Shown here piece by piece: positions 1 to 8,077 of a stretch of 15,828 bases of DNA. The notes under the pieces are model-generated. The model ran no database searches. It saw only the letters and a program-made list of their open reading frames with translations, and was not told the origin of the DNA. Source of the DNA: Proteiniphilum sp. UBA4084 (GTDB lineage Bacteria > Bacteroidota > Bacteroidia > Bacteroidales > Dysgonomonadaceae). The number at the start of each line of letters is the position of its first letter. Positions within the stretch are counted from its first letter, which is position 1. The translations under genes were made by a program, and so were the position numbers. The stretch covers positions 1 through 15,828 of the forward strand of contig DFYK01000042.1 of NCBI GenBank assembly GCA_002383605.1, in the 5' to 3' direction.

Positions 1-843
1 GATGCATTCGGAGAGATTGTAGAAATTACCGGGACAAAAGAACTGGATCTGTACAGGGATCCCAATGCCATGAACGCGAAGGGGCAGCTCAGAATAGTAG
101 AAATAGATATTTATGAAAAGGCTGACAGTGCGAAAGAGAAGAAGATTACCGTGCATACGATTGGCGACTCCACCATGGCACCCAAAGATACCGTAGGGAA
201 CCCCGAAAGAGGCTGGGCAATGGCTCTGCCACTATATTTAGACAGTGAGAAGGTGAAAGTGGAGAACTATGCCAGAAATGGCCGGAGTACCAAGAGTTTT
301 ATCGATGAGGGTCGGTGGCAAACAGTGATGGACAACATGAAACCGGGTGATTACCTTTTTATCCAGTTTGGTCACAACGACGAGAAAATAAACAAACCGG
401 CTGTCTATGCCGACCCGCATGGTGCTTATACCGACAATCTGACTCGTTTTGTGAATGGTGCCAGAAGCAAAGGAGCTTTTCCGGTACTGATGACCTCCAT
501 TGTCCGGCGCAAATTCGATGAGGCAGGAAATCTCACCTACACACACGGCGAATATCCCGATGCGGTGAGGATGCTGGCCGAAAAGCTGCAGGTTCCCCTG
601 ATCGACATGGAGAAAAAAACGAGAAGCACTATTCAGGCGATGGGACCGGAGAAATCGAAATCGCTCTTCGTCTGGTTTGCACCGGGCGACTACCCCCGTT
701 TTCCGGAAGGCAAGCAGGATGATACCCACCTCAATGGTGAGGGAGCAAAAGAGATTGCCGGACTTGCTGTGGAGGGAATAAAAGAGCTACAGCTCCCGTT
801 AAGTTATTTTTTATCTACACCCGAAGCATCTGCATCAGAATAA
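1..843 (+). CDS. Rhamnogalacturonan acetylesterase-like SGNH hydrolase (CE12 type), 5' truncated by window
   Basis: The frame is open from base 1, so the protein starts upstream; the ATG at 70 is internal and 280 residues are visible. The first ~45 residues look like the end of an upstream beta-rich domain. A complete SGNH esterase module follows: the nucleophile block GDSTMA (Ser encoded at 169-171), an N-G-R-S-T-K-S-F block, the GHND block with the oxyanion Asn, and a terminal D-D-T-H-L-N-G block (His at 727-729) that completes the DxxH catalytic pair. This order, with the S-T-K-S-F segment and FGHNDEK, is typical of CE12 rhamnogalacturonan acetylesterases (RhgT/YesT type), which remove acetyl groups from the rhamnogalacturonan-I backbone. 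Location is probably periplasmic or surface, but the signal sequence is out of view. The gene is convergent with the LacI gene at 849, with only 5 bases between them. CE12 is likely; the exact substrate is inferred. Confidence 0.85.
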   Translation, partial: DAFGEIVEITGTKELDLYRDPNAMNAKGQLRIVEIDIYEKADSAKEKKITVHTIGDSTMAPKDTVGNPERGWAMALPLYLDSEKVKVENYARNGRSTKSFIDEGRWQTVMDNMKPGDYLFIQFGHNDEKINKPAVYADPHGAYTDNLTRFVNGARSKGAFPVLMTSIVRRKFDEAGNLTYTHGEYPDAVRMLAEKLQVPLIDMEKKTRSTIQAMGPEKSKSLFVWFAPGDYPRFPEGKQDDTHLNGEGAKEIAGLAVEGIKELQLPLSYFLSTPEASASE

Positions 844-849
844 TCTGAT
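834..849. other. Short inverted repeat over the convergent stop codons
   Basis: ATCAGA (834-839) and TCTGAT (844-849) form a perfect 6-bp inverted repeat around a 4-nt loop. It covers the last codons of the CE12 gene and the end of the convergent LacI gene. With only two G:C pairs and no clear T-tract it is a weak structure. It is the only candidate stop signal in the 5-bp gap. Confidence 0.25.
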
Positions 850-1916
850 CAGGACATAAAATTGAACTTTTTGTAGTAATCAATGGTCTCACTCGTCAGG
901 ATGTCGAGCTGAATATTGTTCTGTACCTTCACGGGATGTCTGTAAATCAGATACTCAATCAGTGTCCGCATGGCAAGAAATCCCTGATGTTCCGGCTCCT
1001 GACCGATCAGAAAATCGATGTACCCGTTTTTGAGTCCTTTTACGTTCGGGGCAGTCAGATCCACACAGATCAGTTTGATGTCATTGATTCCCTTTCTGGC
1101 AAAATAATCTGCCAGAATACCACCCCGTGAATTGAGCACCACCACGCCCCCAATCTGGTGATGTTCCTGAAAAAATGCACCCAGTTGTTCATCGTACTTG
1201 TCCGGTTCCATTGCCGTGAAAGGAATCCGCTCAACTTTGTTCGTGATATTGTTTTCTATCAGATAATCCTGAAACCCTTTTTTTCGCAAAATACTGGTAT
1301 TGGCACTTTCATCCCCTATTCTGACCGCCTGCAACATACCGATGTCTGAATTTTTTGGAATGATGGAAGTAATCAACTTCGCCACCAGATACCCACAAAT
1401 GTAGTGGTCGGAGGTAAAATAGGCCAGCGGAGAAGTATTTTCCACCATCGAATCGACCAGTATATAGGGAATCTCTTTTTCGTCGAGCTGCCTGGACAAA
1501 CGAGCAGTCTCTTCCTTGAAGGTGGTGCCAATAATCACAGCATCGGCATCGATCTGAGCGATCTTATCATACACCTCTCTGCAGGAATAAATATCGTATT
1601 GATTGTAGGTTTGGATCACACATTTGATGCGAATATTTTCATACTCTTCCAATGCATGTTGAATGCCGGAATGAATGCTCTCCCAGTACTCCCCTTCCAT
1701 CACATTGGGCGTAGTGATCACCACCTTGTATTTTCGTTTAAGGGAGAGACCTGTAATGTGTATATTCGGCCTGTAATTTACCTTTTTCAACACCTCCTCC
1801 ACCGCGATCCGGGCAGGTTCAGAGACATTTCCACGATTATGAAGAATCCGGTCGACTGTACCGGGAGATACCCCCGCCAACTCGGCAATATCCTTGATGC
1901 GAATTTTCCCTTGCAT
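849..1916 (-). CDS. LacI-family transcriptional regulator, copy 1
   Basis: This is a 355-residue protein. The N-terminal LacI helix-turn-helix (residues ~5-50) reads I-R-I-K-D-I-A-E-L-A-G-V-S-P-G-T-V-D-R-I-L-H. The recognition helix carries Pro-Gly where LacI itself has Tyr-Gln, and an Asp before the conserved Arg. A periplasmic-binding-protein-like sensor domain follows (residues ~60-345). The hinge has G-L-S-L where classical members have A-R-S-L. There is no signal peptide, so it should be a cytoplasmic DNA-binding repressor or activator responding to a sugar. It lies 28 bp downstream of its paralogue on the same strand and is probably cotranscribed with it. The two are the same length and about 75% identical by hand alignment without gaps. 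The ligand is unknown; control of the neighbouring enzymes is inferred from position. Confidence 0.92.
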   Translation of the reverse strand: MQGKIRIKDIAELAGVSPGTVDRILHNRGNVSEPARIAVEEVLKKVNYRPNIHITGLSLKRKYKVVITTPNVMEGEYWESIHSGIQHALEEYENIRIKCVIQTYNQYDIYSCREVYDKIAQIDADAVIIGTTFKEETARLSRQLDEKEIPYILVDSMVENTSPLAYFTSDHYICGYLVAKLITSIIPKNSDIGMLQAVRIGDESANTSILRKKGFQDYLIENNITNKVERIPFTAMEPDKYDEQLGAFFQEHHQIGGVVVLNSRGGILADYFARKGINDIKLICVDLTAPNVKGLKNGYIDFLIGQEPEHQGFLAMRTLIEYLIYRHPVKVQNNIQLDILTSETIDYYKKFNFMS

Positions 1917-1944
1917 AATCCGGTAATTAATACGGTTCTCCTTT

Positions 1945-3012
1945 TCAGGATAAATAATTAAACTGGTTGTAATAATCGATAATTTCCTTTGTCAGAATAT
2001 CGAGCTGTACATAGTTCTGCACCTTGACAGGCCTTCTGTAAACCAGATATTCAATCAGGGTCTTCATGGCAAGAAACCCCTGATGTTCCGGCTCCTGTCC
2101 GATCAGGAAATCGATATACCCGCTTTTTAATCCCCTGATGTTGGAAACCGTGAGATCAACACCAATCAGACGGATGTTGTTGATCCCGATCCGGGCGAAG
2201 CAATCGGCAAGCAACCCTCCGCGGGAATTGAAGAACACCACCCCACCCATGTGGGGTTGATCCTTAAAAAAAGAGGCCATCCAGGCATCGTTCTTCTCTG
2301 GTTCCATCGTTGTATAGGGTATTCTTAACACTTTGTTGTTAACCTTGTTTTGAGCAAGGTAATCGTTAAAGCCACTCTGTCGCAACGTACTGGTATTTGC
2401 ACTTTCATCACCGATTTTTACCGCGTGAGAAATGCCAATGTCACTGCCTTCGGGAATGATGGCAGTAATCAGCTTGGCCATCAGATAACCACACCGGTAG
2501 TGATCGGAAGTAAAGAATGCAAGGGGAGATGCGTTCTCCATGGTAGAATCCACGAAAATATAGGGTATACCCTTTTCTTCGAGCTTTTGGGTGAGCCGAA
2601 GTGTCTCCTCTTTAAAAGTCAAACCTATAATCACACCATCGGCATCGATCTGCAAGATCCGGTCATAGACCTCCCTGCAGGAATAGACATCAAATTCGTT
2701 ATAAGTATGTACCAAACATTTGATACGGATATTTTTATATTCCTCGAGTGCATGCTCAATGCCGGAATGGATACTTTCCCAATACTCACCCGCCGCTACA
2801 TTGGGGGTGGTAATAACCACCTTGTATTTACGTTTTAACGATAATCCGGTAATATGGATATTCGGCTTGTAGTTCACTTTTTTTAAAACATCCTCCACGG
2901 CTGTCCGGGCAGTCTCCGACACATTTCCCCTGTTGTGTAGTATCCGATCGACTGTTCCGGGTGAAACTCCCGCCATCTCCGCGATATCTTTGATGCGAAC
3001 CTTTTGTTGCAT
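1945..3012 (-). CDS. LacI-family transcriptional regulator, copy 2
   Basis: The ATG at 3012 is preferred over the longer frame that opens at 3081. It gives exactly 355 residues, starts M-Q-Q-K-V-R-I-K-D-I-A-E in register with copy 1, and removes a 23-residue extension that would overlap the promoter. The HTH (residues ~5-50) has the same recognition helix as copy 1. The sensor domain (residues ~60-345) keeps blocks such as C-R-E-V-Y-D and D-F-L-I-G-Q-E-P-E-H. Differences from copy 1 cluster around residues 101-110, 141-160 and 190-260, which are in the sensor domain. This gene is first in the regulator pair and divergent from the GH42 gene across ~130 bp, so it may control that run and itself. 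The ligand is unknown. Confidence 0.92.
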   Translation of the reverse strand: MQQKVRIKDIAEMAGVSPGTVDRILHNRGNVSETARTAVEDVLKKVNYKPNIHITGLSLKRKYKVVITTPNVAAGEYWESIHSGIEHALEEYKNIRIKCLVHTYNEFDVYSCREVYDRILQIDADGVIIGLTFKEETLRLTQKLEEKGIPYIFVDSTMENASPLAFFTSDHYRCGYLMAKLITAIIPEGSDIGISHAVKIGDESANTSTLRQSGFNDYLAQNKVNNKVLRIPYTTMEPEKNDAWMASFFKDQPHMGGVVFFNSRGGLLADCFARIGINNIRLIGVDLTVSNIRGLKSGYIDFLIGQEPEHQGFLAMKTLIEYLVYRRPVKVQNYVQLDILTKEIIDYYNQFNYLS

Positions 3013-3018
3013 TCCGTA

Positions 3019-3024
3019 AACGTT
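3019..3024. promoter_or_regulatory. Possible LacI-type operator core in the regulator leader
   Basis: AACGTT is a 6-bp palindrome centred on CG, lying between the putative LacI promoter and its start codon. LacI-family operators are often centred on CG. Symmetry does not extend cleanly outward, so this is only a candidate autoregulatory site. Confidence 0.2.
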
Positions 3025-3051
3025 ATAGATTTTGATTCGTAGTCTGTCATG

Positions 3052-3059
3052 CAAAGTAA
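3052..3059 (-). promoter_or_regulatory. Probable -7 element for the LacI pair
   Basis: On the minus strand this reads TTACTTTG, 7 of 8 matches to the Bacteroidota consensus TAnnTTTG. It sits 40 bp ahead of the preferred ATG at 3012. No convincing -33 element is visible. It supports the short start for LacI copy 2, because the 3081 start would lie upstream of the promoter. Confidence 0.45.
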
Positions 3060-3098
3060 CAATTATTTTTTCTATTTCCACAATATTATTATTTCAGC

Positions 3099-3106
3099 TA
3101 TATTTG
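3099..3106 (+). promoter_or_regulatory. Probable -7 element for the enzyme run (GH42)
   Basis: TATATTTG matches TAnnTTTG exactly. It lies 38 bp ahead of the ATG at 3145, giving a leader of roughly 30 nt. The expected -33 TTTG is not obvious. The position argues against the ATGs at 3049 (upstream of the promoter) and 3121 (almost no leader). Confidence 0.55.
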
Positions 3107-3144
3107 CTTTTATTATTAAAATGATACACCCGTTAATAAGCATC

Positions 3145-5226
3145 ATGAAATCATTCGCTTCATTTCTCATTCTATTCCTGATGGCCCTGCAGGCAGTTTC
3201 CCAGGATGCAGACAAATATTTCCCGGCAGATCAGCTCACTTCGGTGGGTGCCTATTACTATCCAGAGCACTGGGATGAGTCGCAATGGGACAGAGATTTA
3301 CAGAAAATGGCGGAAATGGGATTCGAGTTTACCCACTTTGCAGAGTTTGCCTGGGCACAACTGGAACCAGAAGAGGGAGTCTACCGGTTCGAATGGCTGG
3401 ACAGAGCGATTGCGCTGGCAGCAAAGCACAATCTGAAGGTGATCTTGTGTACATCCACAGCTACACCTCCGGTCTGGCTGGTTCGCAAACATCCCGATAT
3501 TCTGATCACCCGGGAAGATGGCACCCGTTATGACCATGGTTCCCGTCAGCATGCCTCCTTTTCGAATGAGTTTTATCGATCCTACGCCTTAAAAATGATT
3601 GAAGAACTGGCCAAACGTTACGGAAACGATGCACGGGTCGTGGGCTGGCAGCTCGACAATGAACCCCACTCCACAGTGGATTATGGCGAGGAAGCCCAAA
3701 AACGGTTCCGTCGGTGGCTAAAAGATAAATACAATACCATTGATGCTTTAAACAAGGCCTGGGGTACCAATTTCTGGAGTGGTACCTACAGCGATTTTTC
3801 GGAAATCAATCTGCCGAAACATACACAGTGGGGCATGAACCTCTATCAGCGACTCGACCACAGTCGTTTCTGCGATGATGAGACAGCCACATTTCTGGAT
3901 GAACAGGCACGGGTCATCCGCAGTCATACCGGCCGTAATCAGTGGATCACCACCAACTTCATTCCCATGTATGACGCCCGCTTTATTGGTGCGGGTAAAG
4001 AGCTCGATTTTATCACCTACACCCGTTATATGGTATATGGTGAACACGAAGGAATCGGAAAGAAAGGATACCGGGTGGGTGAATATTCCCGCATTGCCAT
4101 GGCAAACGACTACTTCAGACCACTCTCACCGATGTATGGTGTGATGGAGCTGCAGCCGGGACAGGTGAACTGGGGTACCATCAACTCACAACCGCTTCCC
4201 GGCGCCGTGCGCCTATGGCTATGGCATGTCTTTGCCGGTGGCAGCAGGTTTACCTGTACCTACCGGTTCCGTGCTCCCATATATGGGTATGAACAGTATC
4301 ATTACGGCATTGTGGGCACCGATGGGGTAACCCCTACCCGGGGAGGAATGGAGTTTCAACAATTTATCGATGAAATAAATCTGTTGCGCCAACATGCAGC
4401 ACCGGGAAAAGTGCCGGCAGCCTACCGTGAGAGGAAAACCGCCATCCTCTACGACCCGGACAATACCGTGGCCATCAACCAGAATAAACAAACTACCCTC
4501 TGGGATACCGAACAGCATGTGCTGAAATATTATAAGGTACTCAAATCATTCGGAGCACCGGTAGATTTTATCCGGGAAAAGATGGATTTCTCAGATTATC
4601 CGCTTATCGTTCTGCCTGCATACCAGCAGATGAGCCTGGAATTGGTGGATAAATTGACCCGATATGTTGAAAATGGAGGTAACCTGGTCATGTCGTGTCG
4701 CACAGCACATCAGAATGAAATGGGTCATCTCTGGGAAGCAAGGCATGCCGAACCTATCTATGGACTAATCGGTGGTGAAATTGAGTTCTATGATCTGCTC
4801 CGTGCCCATGCAGCCGATACGGTATTGATGGATGGGAAGCCTTATGCCTGGAGCAGCTGGGGAGATGTGTTGAAGCCTTCTGCCGACACCGAGAGCTGGG
4901 CAACATACAGCGGCGACTTCTATGCCGGAAAGACAGCCGTGAGCTTTCATCAGCATAAAAAAGGAAGCGTCACCTATGTGGGAGCCGACAGCCATGGGGG
5001 TGATCTGGAATCAGTTGTGCTCTCCAAAGTATTTAGCCGGCTGAACATTCCCGTGGAGAACTATCCACCGGGAATCCTGGTAGAATACCGTGACGGACTG
5101 GGTATAGCCGTGAACTACAGGGATACAGCATTTAAGATGGAACTACCTGCTGATGCGGAAATTCTGATTGGAAATAAAGTAATCCCCACCGCCGGCGTGC
5201 TGATTTGGAAAAGCGACAAAAAGTAA
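3145..5226 (+). CDS. Secreted GH42 beta-galactosidase
   Basis: This is 693 residues from the ATG at 3145, chosen because it begins a clean signal peptide (M-K-S-F-A-S-F..., probable cleavage after A-V-S-Q, ~residue 20) and sits properly behind the -7 element. The catalytic TIM barrel (residues ~25-400) starts with the GH42 hallmark G-A-Y-Y-Y-P-E-H-W. The acid/base is Glu173 in Q-L-D-N-E-P-H-S and the nucleophile is Glu335 in G-V-M-E-L-Q-P-G. A GH42 trimerisation domain (~410-620) and a small C-terminal beta domain follow. GH42 enzymes release terminal beta-galactose, often from galactan oligosaccharides. Export implies periplasmic action. It is first in the + strand run and divergent from LacI copy 2. 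Family assignment is secure; the linkage hydrolysed is inferred. Confidence 0.95.
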   Translation: MKSFASFLILFLMALQAVSQDADKYFPADQLTSVGAYYYPEHWDESQWDRDLQKMAEMGFEFTHFAEFAWAQLEPEEGVYRFEWLDRAIALAAKHNLKVILCTSTATPPVWLVRKHPDILITREDGTRYDHGSRQHASFSNEFYRSYALKMIEELAKRYGNDARVVGWQLDNEPHSTVDYGEEAQKRFRRWLKDKYNTIDALNKAWGTNFWSGTYSDFSEINLPKHTQWGMNLYQRLDHSRFCDDETATFLDEQARVIRSHTGRNQWITTNFIPMYDARFIGAGKELDFITYTRYMVYGEHEGIGKKGYRVGEYSRIAMANDYFRPLSPMYGVMELQPGQVNWGTINSQPLPGAVRLWLWHVFAGGSRFTCTYRFRAPIYGYEQYHYGIVGTDGVTPTRGGMEFQQFIDEINLLRQHAAPGKVPAAYRERKTAILYDPDNTVAINQNKQTTLWDTEQHVLKYYKVLKSFGAPVDFIREKMDFSDYPLIVLPAYQQMSLELVDKLTRYVENGGNLVMSCRTAHQNEMGHLWEARHAEPIYGLIGGEIEFYDLLRAHAADTVLMDGKPYAWSSWGDVLKPSADTESWATYSGDFYAGKTAVSFHQHKKGSVTYVGADSHGGDLESVVLSKVFSRLNIPVENYPPGILVEYRDGLGIAVNYRDTAFKMELPADAEILIGNKVIPTAGVLIWKSDKK

Positions 5227-5269
5227 ATTAGAAATTCAGCAATTTAGTGTGTGTACTATTTATGCATGC

Positions 5270-5283
5270 TGTGGACGTCCACA
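5270..5283. promoter_or_regulatory. Perfect 14-bp palindrome, candidate operator before GH3
   Basis: TGTGGACGTCCACA equals its own reverse complement. It is centred on CG, as in many LacI-family operators, and lies 35 bp ahead of the GH3 start. A near-consensus -7 element (TATTTATG, 5257-5264, 7 of 8) sits immediately upstream, so bound protein would cover the transcription start. A LacI operator is the best guess. It is too short, with no T-tract, to be a good terminator. Confidence 0.5.
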
Positions 5284-5318
5284 AGAAAAGATAATAAAAC
5301 AAACCAAAATTTACAGGA

Positions 5319-7958
5319 ATGAACAACAAGTTATTTTTCATCGTGATTTTTATCGGGCTTATGATCATACCCGGCTGCAAAGCAAAATATGAATACCTTT
5401 TTAAGAATCCGGATCTCCCTATTGACGAACGGATAGAGAATCTTCTCAGCCTGTTAACCCTAGAGGAAAAGGCGGGAATGATGGTTAATTCATCCGAGGC
5501 TGTCCCCCGTCTGGGTATTCCGGCATACGACTGGTGGAATGAAGCACTCCATGGAGTAGGACGAGCAGGACTGGCCACAGTGTATCCACAGGCAATCGGC
5601 ATGGCAGCCACATGGAATGAAACGGGTCATCTGGAAGCTTTCACCCTTATTTCCGATGAGGCCCGGGCAAAGTTTCATGAGGCAGTGCGAAACGACAACA
5701 GAGGGAGGTATTACGGACTCAGTTTCTGGACTCCCAATATCAATATTTTCCGTGACCCGCGCTGGGGAAGAGGACAGGAGACCTATGGAGAGGATCCTTT
5801 CCTCACAGCACGATTGGGTGTGGCAGCAGTGAAAGGGTTACAGGGTGACCATCCGGATTATTTCAAGACCTATGCCTGCGCAAAGCATTTTGCTGTGCAC
5901 AGCGGACCCGAATGGAACCGCCACTCCTATGATGCTTCGGTCTCAGCAAGAGATTTGAGGGAGACCTACCTGCCTGCCTTCAAAGCGCTGGTTGAGGAGG
6001 GAAATGTGCGGCAGGTAATGTGTGCCTACAATGCATTTGAGGGGGAGCCATGTTGCGGAAGCAGCAAGCTGATGCTGGAGATATTGCGCGAAGAATGGGG
6101 ATATGAGGGGATGGTGGTATCTGACTGCTGGGGTATAAACGACTTCTTTCTGCCCGATAATCATGGGACCCACCCTACTCCGGAATCGGCAGCTGCCGAT
6201 GCGGTGATTCATACCACCGATCTGGAGTGCGGTTCTGTCTATGATAATTTGGTGCTGGCCGTGGAACAGGAACTGATCAGTGAAGAGCAGATCAATCATT
6301 CACTGCGTCGCATTCTGCGTGGTTGGTTCGAACTGGGGATGCTCGATCCGGTGGAAAGAGTGCCCTGGAGTAAGATTCCTCTCTCTGTGGTGGACTCACC
6401 GGAACACAGAGAGAATGCGCTGAAAGTAGCCCGAGAATCAATGACACTGCTTAAAAACAAAGACAATGTGTTGCCGTTAAGCAAAGAGATAAAAAGCATC
6501 GCGGTCATTGGTCCGAATGCGGCAGACAGCGTGATGCTCTGGGGCAATTATAACGGTACTCCCTCCGCTACCGTAACCATACTCGATGGCATCCGGGCTA
6601 AACTTCCCGATACCGAGATCATTTACGATCATGGATGCGACCTGGTTGATCCGTGGGTGAGGACCTCACTCTACGATCACTTCACCAACAGGCAGGAAAA
6701 TAGTCAGGGGCTCTACGTAGAATTTTTCAACAACAACCAGTTTGAAGGAAATCCGGTCGCTACAAAAATAAACAGCGAGGGAATCCGCTACAACAACTCC
6801 GGCGGCACAGCACTTGCACAGGGCGTAAACATGGAAAATACCTCCACACGCATAAGCGGCATCTTTACCGCGCCCTATACGGGAGAGGTCGTCATGTCGG
6901 CTCGTACTTCGGACAAATACTCATTATATCTTAACAACAAGGAGGTCATGTCTCAGAGTGGTCATGAGGCTTCTGTCCCCTCCGAATATAAGTTCCATGT
7001 GACAAAGGGGGGAAAATACAATGTCATGCTCACGCATACACAAACGGGACGTCGTGTACAGATCGATTTCTCCATATTCCGCAAGGAAGAGGCCCGTTTT
7101 GACGCACTGACAGAACGAATCAAAGGGACGGATGCCATTATTTATGTAGGAGGACTCTCACCCCGTCTGGAAGGTGAAGAGATGCCAGTGAGTGCCGAAG
7201 GTTTCAAAGGAGGCGACAGGGAGAGATTGGAACTTCCCGACGTGCAGCGTCGTATCCTGGCCGACCTGAAAAGCACCGGCAAGCCGGTCGTTTTTGTCCT
7301 TTGTTCCGGCAGTTCACTTGCCCTGGAGCAGGATGAACCGCATTACGATGCACTACTTGCAGCATGGTACGGCGGTCAGTCGGCAGGTACAGCTGTGGCA
7401 GATGTGCTTTTTGGAGATTACAATCCGGCGGGGCGTCTTCCGGTCACTTTCTACAAATCGACAGAGCAGCTCGATAACGCGTTGAAAAAAGCAGAGAACC
7501 CGGATCATCAGGGGTTTCAGAACTACAATATGGAGGGACGCACCTATCGTTACATGAAGGAGGAGCCACTTTATCCATTCGGGCATGGTTTAAGTTACGC
7601 CACATTCAGCTATGGAGAGGCACAACTCTCGTCGCAAAATATCCATGCAGCCGACGGGATGAAAATAAGCATTCCTGTCACAAACAGTTCCTCCCGCGAT
7701 GGAGATGAGGTCGTTCAGCTTTATGTGAAAAGAAATAATGACCCCGAAGCACCGCTCAAATCGTTGCGCGCATTCCGGCGTATAACGATCAAGGCAGGCG
7801 AGACAAAAGAGGTGGAACTCACTGTTCATCCCGATGCTTTTGCATTTTATGATGATCGTACCGACGGACTCATACCCAAAGAAGGGAGTTACACCCTCCT
7901 GTATGGCGGGACTTCGGCTGAGCGAGGTTTAAAAAGTGTGGATATCATGGTAGAATGA
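5319..7958 (+). CDS. GH3 glycosidase lipoprotein with PA14 insertion (beta-xylosidase/beta-glucosidase type)
   Basis: This 879-residue protein has a lipoprotein signal peptide ending I-P-G-C, with lipidated Cys20. The N-terminal GH3 barrel (~residues 25-340) carries the signatures D-P-R-W-G-R-G-Q-E-T-Y-G-E-D-P and K-H-F-A-V-H-S-G. The nucleophile is Asp269 in V-V-S-D-C-W-G. The second GH3 domain begins near 390 and is split by a PA14 domain (~465-590) that usually shapes substrate access. The acid/base Glu lies at 618-621 in R-L-E-G-E-E-M-P. A fibronectin III-like domain closes the protein (~785-870). The W-W-N-E-A-L-H-G-V segment resembles the xylosidase/arabinosidase branch of GH3, so a beta-D-xylosidase, alpha-L-arabinosidase or beta-glucosidase is possible. 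It lies 92 bp after GH42 with a candidate operator in between. Confidence 0.93.
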   Translation: MNNKLFFIVIFIGLMIIPGCKAKYEYLFKNPDLPIDERIENLLSLLTLEEKAGMMVNSSEAVPRLGIPAYDWWNEALHGVGRAGLATVYPQAIGMAATWNETGHLEAFTLISDEARAKFHEAVRNDNRGRYYGLSFWTPNINIFRDPRWGRGQETYGEDPFLTARLGVAAVKGLQGDHPDYFKTYACAKHFAVHSGPEWNRHSYDASVSARDLRETYLPAFKALVEEGNVRQVMCAYNAFEGEPCCGSSKLMLEILREEWGYEGMVVSDCWGINDFFLPDNHGTHPTPESAAADAVIHTTDLECGSVYDNLVLAVEQELISEEQINHSLRRILRGWFELGMLDPVERVPWSKIPLSVVDSPEHRENALKVARESMTLLKNKDNVLPLSKEIKSIAVIGPNAADSVMLWGNYNGTPSATVTILDGIRAKLPDTEIIYDHGCDLVDPWVRTSLYDHFTNRQENSQGLYVEFFNNNQFEGNPVATKINSEGIRYNNSGGTALAQGVNMENTSTRISGIFTAPYTGEVVMSARTSDKYSLYLNNKEVMSQSGHEASVPSEYKFHVTKGGKYNVMLTHTQTGRRVQIDFSIFRKEEARFDALTERIKGTDAIIYVGGLSPRLEGEEMPVSAEGFKGGDRERLELPDVQRRILADLKSTGKPVVFVLCSGSSLALEQDEPHYDALLAAWYGGQSAGTAVADVLFGDYNPAGRLPVTFYKSTEQLDNALKKAENPDHQGFQNYNMEGRTYRYMKEEPLYPFGHGLSYATFSYGEAQLSSQNIHAADGMKISIPVTNSSSRDGDEVVQLYVKRNNDPEAPLKSLRAFRRITIKAGETKEVELTVHPDAFAFYDDRTDGLIPKEGSYTLLYGGTSAERGLKSVDIMVE

Positions 7959-8023
7959 TCGAAAAGGAAGATGCGTACTCCATAAAAATAGAATAATCCT
8001 CCTCTGCGGGGGAAAAATTGGGG

Positions 8024-8062
8024 TACTTTTACGTTTTTCAAACGAAGCTTTCCGTAGTTGCT
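8024..8062 (+). promoter_or_regulatory. Candidate promoter region, copy A of a shared motif
   Basis: TACTTTT (8024-8030) resembles a -7 element, and CGTAGTTGCT (8053-8062) follows. The same two words, one base different, recur ahead of the next gene at 9122-9142 but with a shorter gap. A CGTTT-TTC-AAACG inverted repeat lies at 8032-8044. Together these suggest an internal promoter or control site. Confidence 0.3.
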
Positions 8063-8077
8063 TAAATTAAAAACAAG

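Noticed and set aside
3013..3081. 23-residue N-terminal extension of LacI copy 2
   Set aside because: The paralogue lacks it, the ATG at 3012 gives the same 355-residue length, and the extension spans the probable promoter.
3049..3144. Upstream extension of the GH42 frame (ATG at 3049 or 3121)
   Set aside because: The extension is AT-rich, overlaps the exact -7 element at 3099-3106, and would bury the signal peptide that begins at 3145.
7996..8017. Possible terminator hairpin after GH3 (TCCTCC with GGGGGA)
   Set aside because: The stem is six pairs with a wobble and is followed by A-rich sequence, so it is not a convincing intrinsic terminator.
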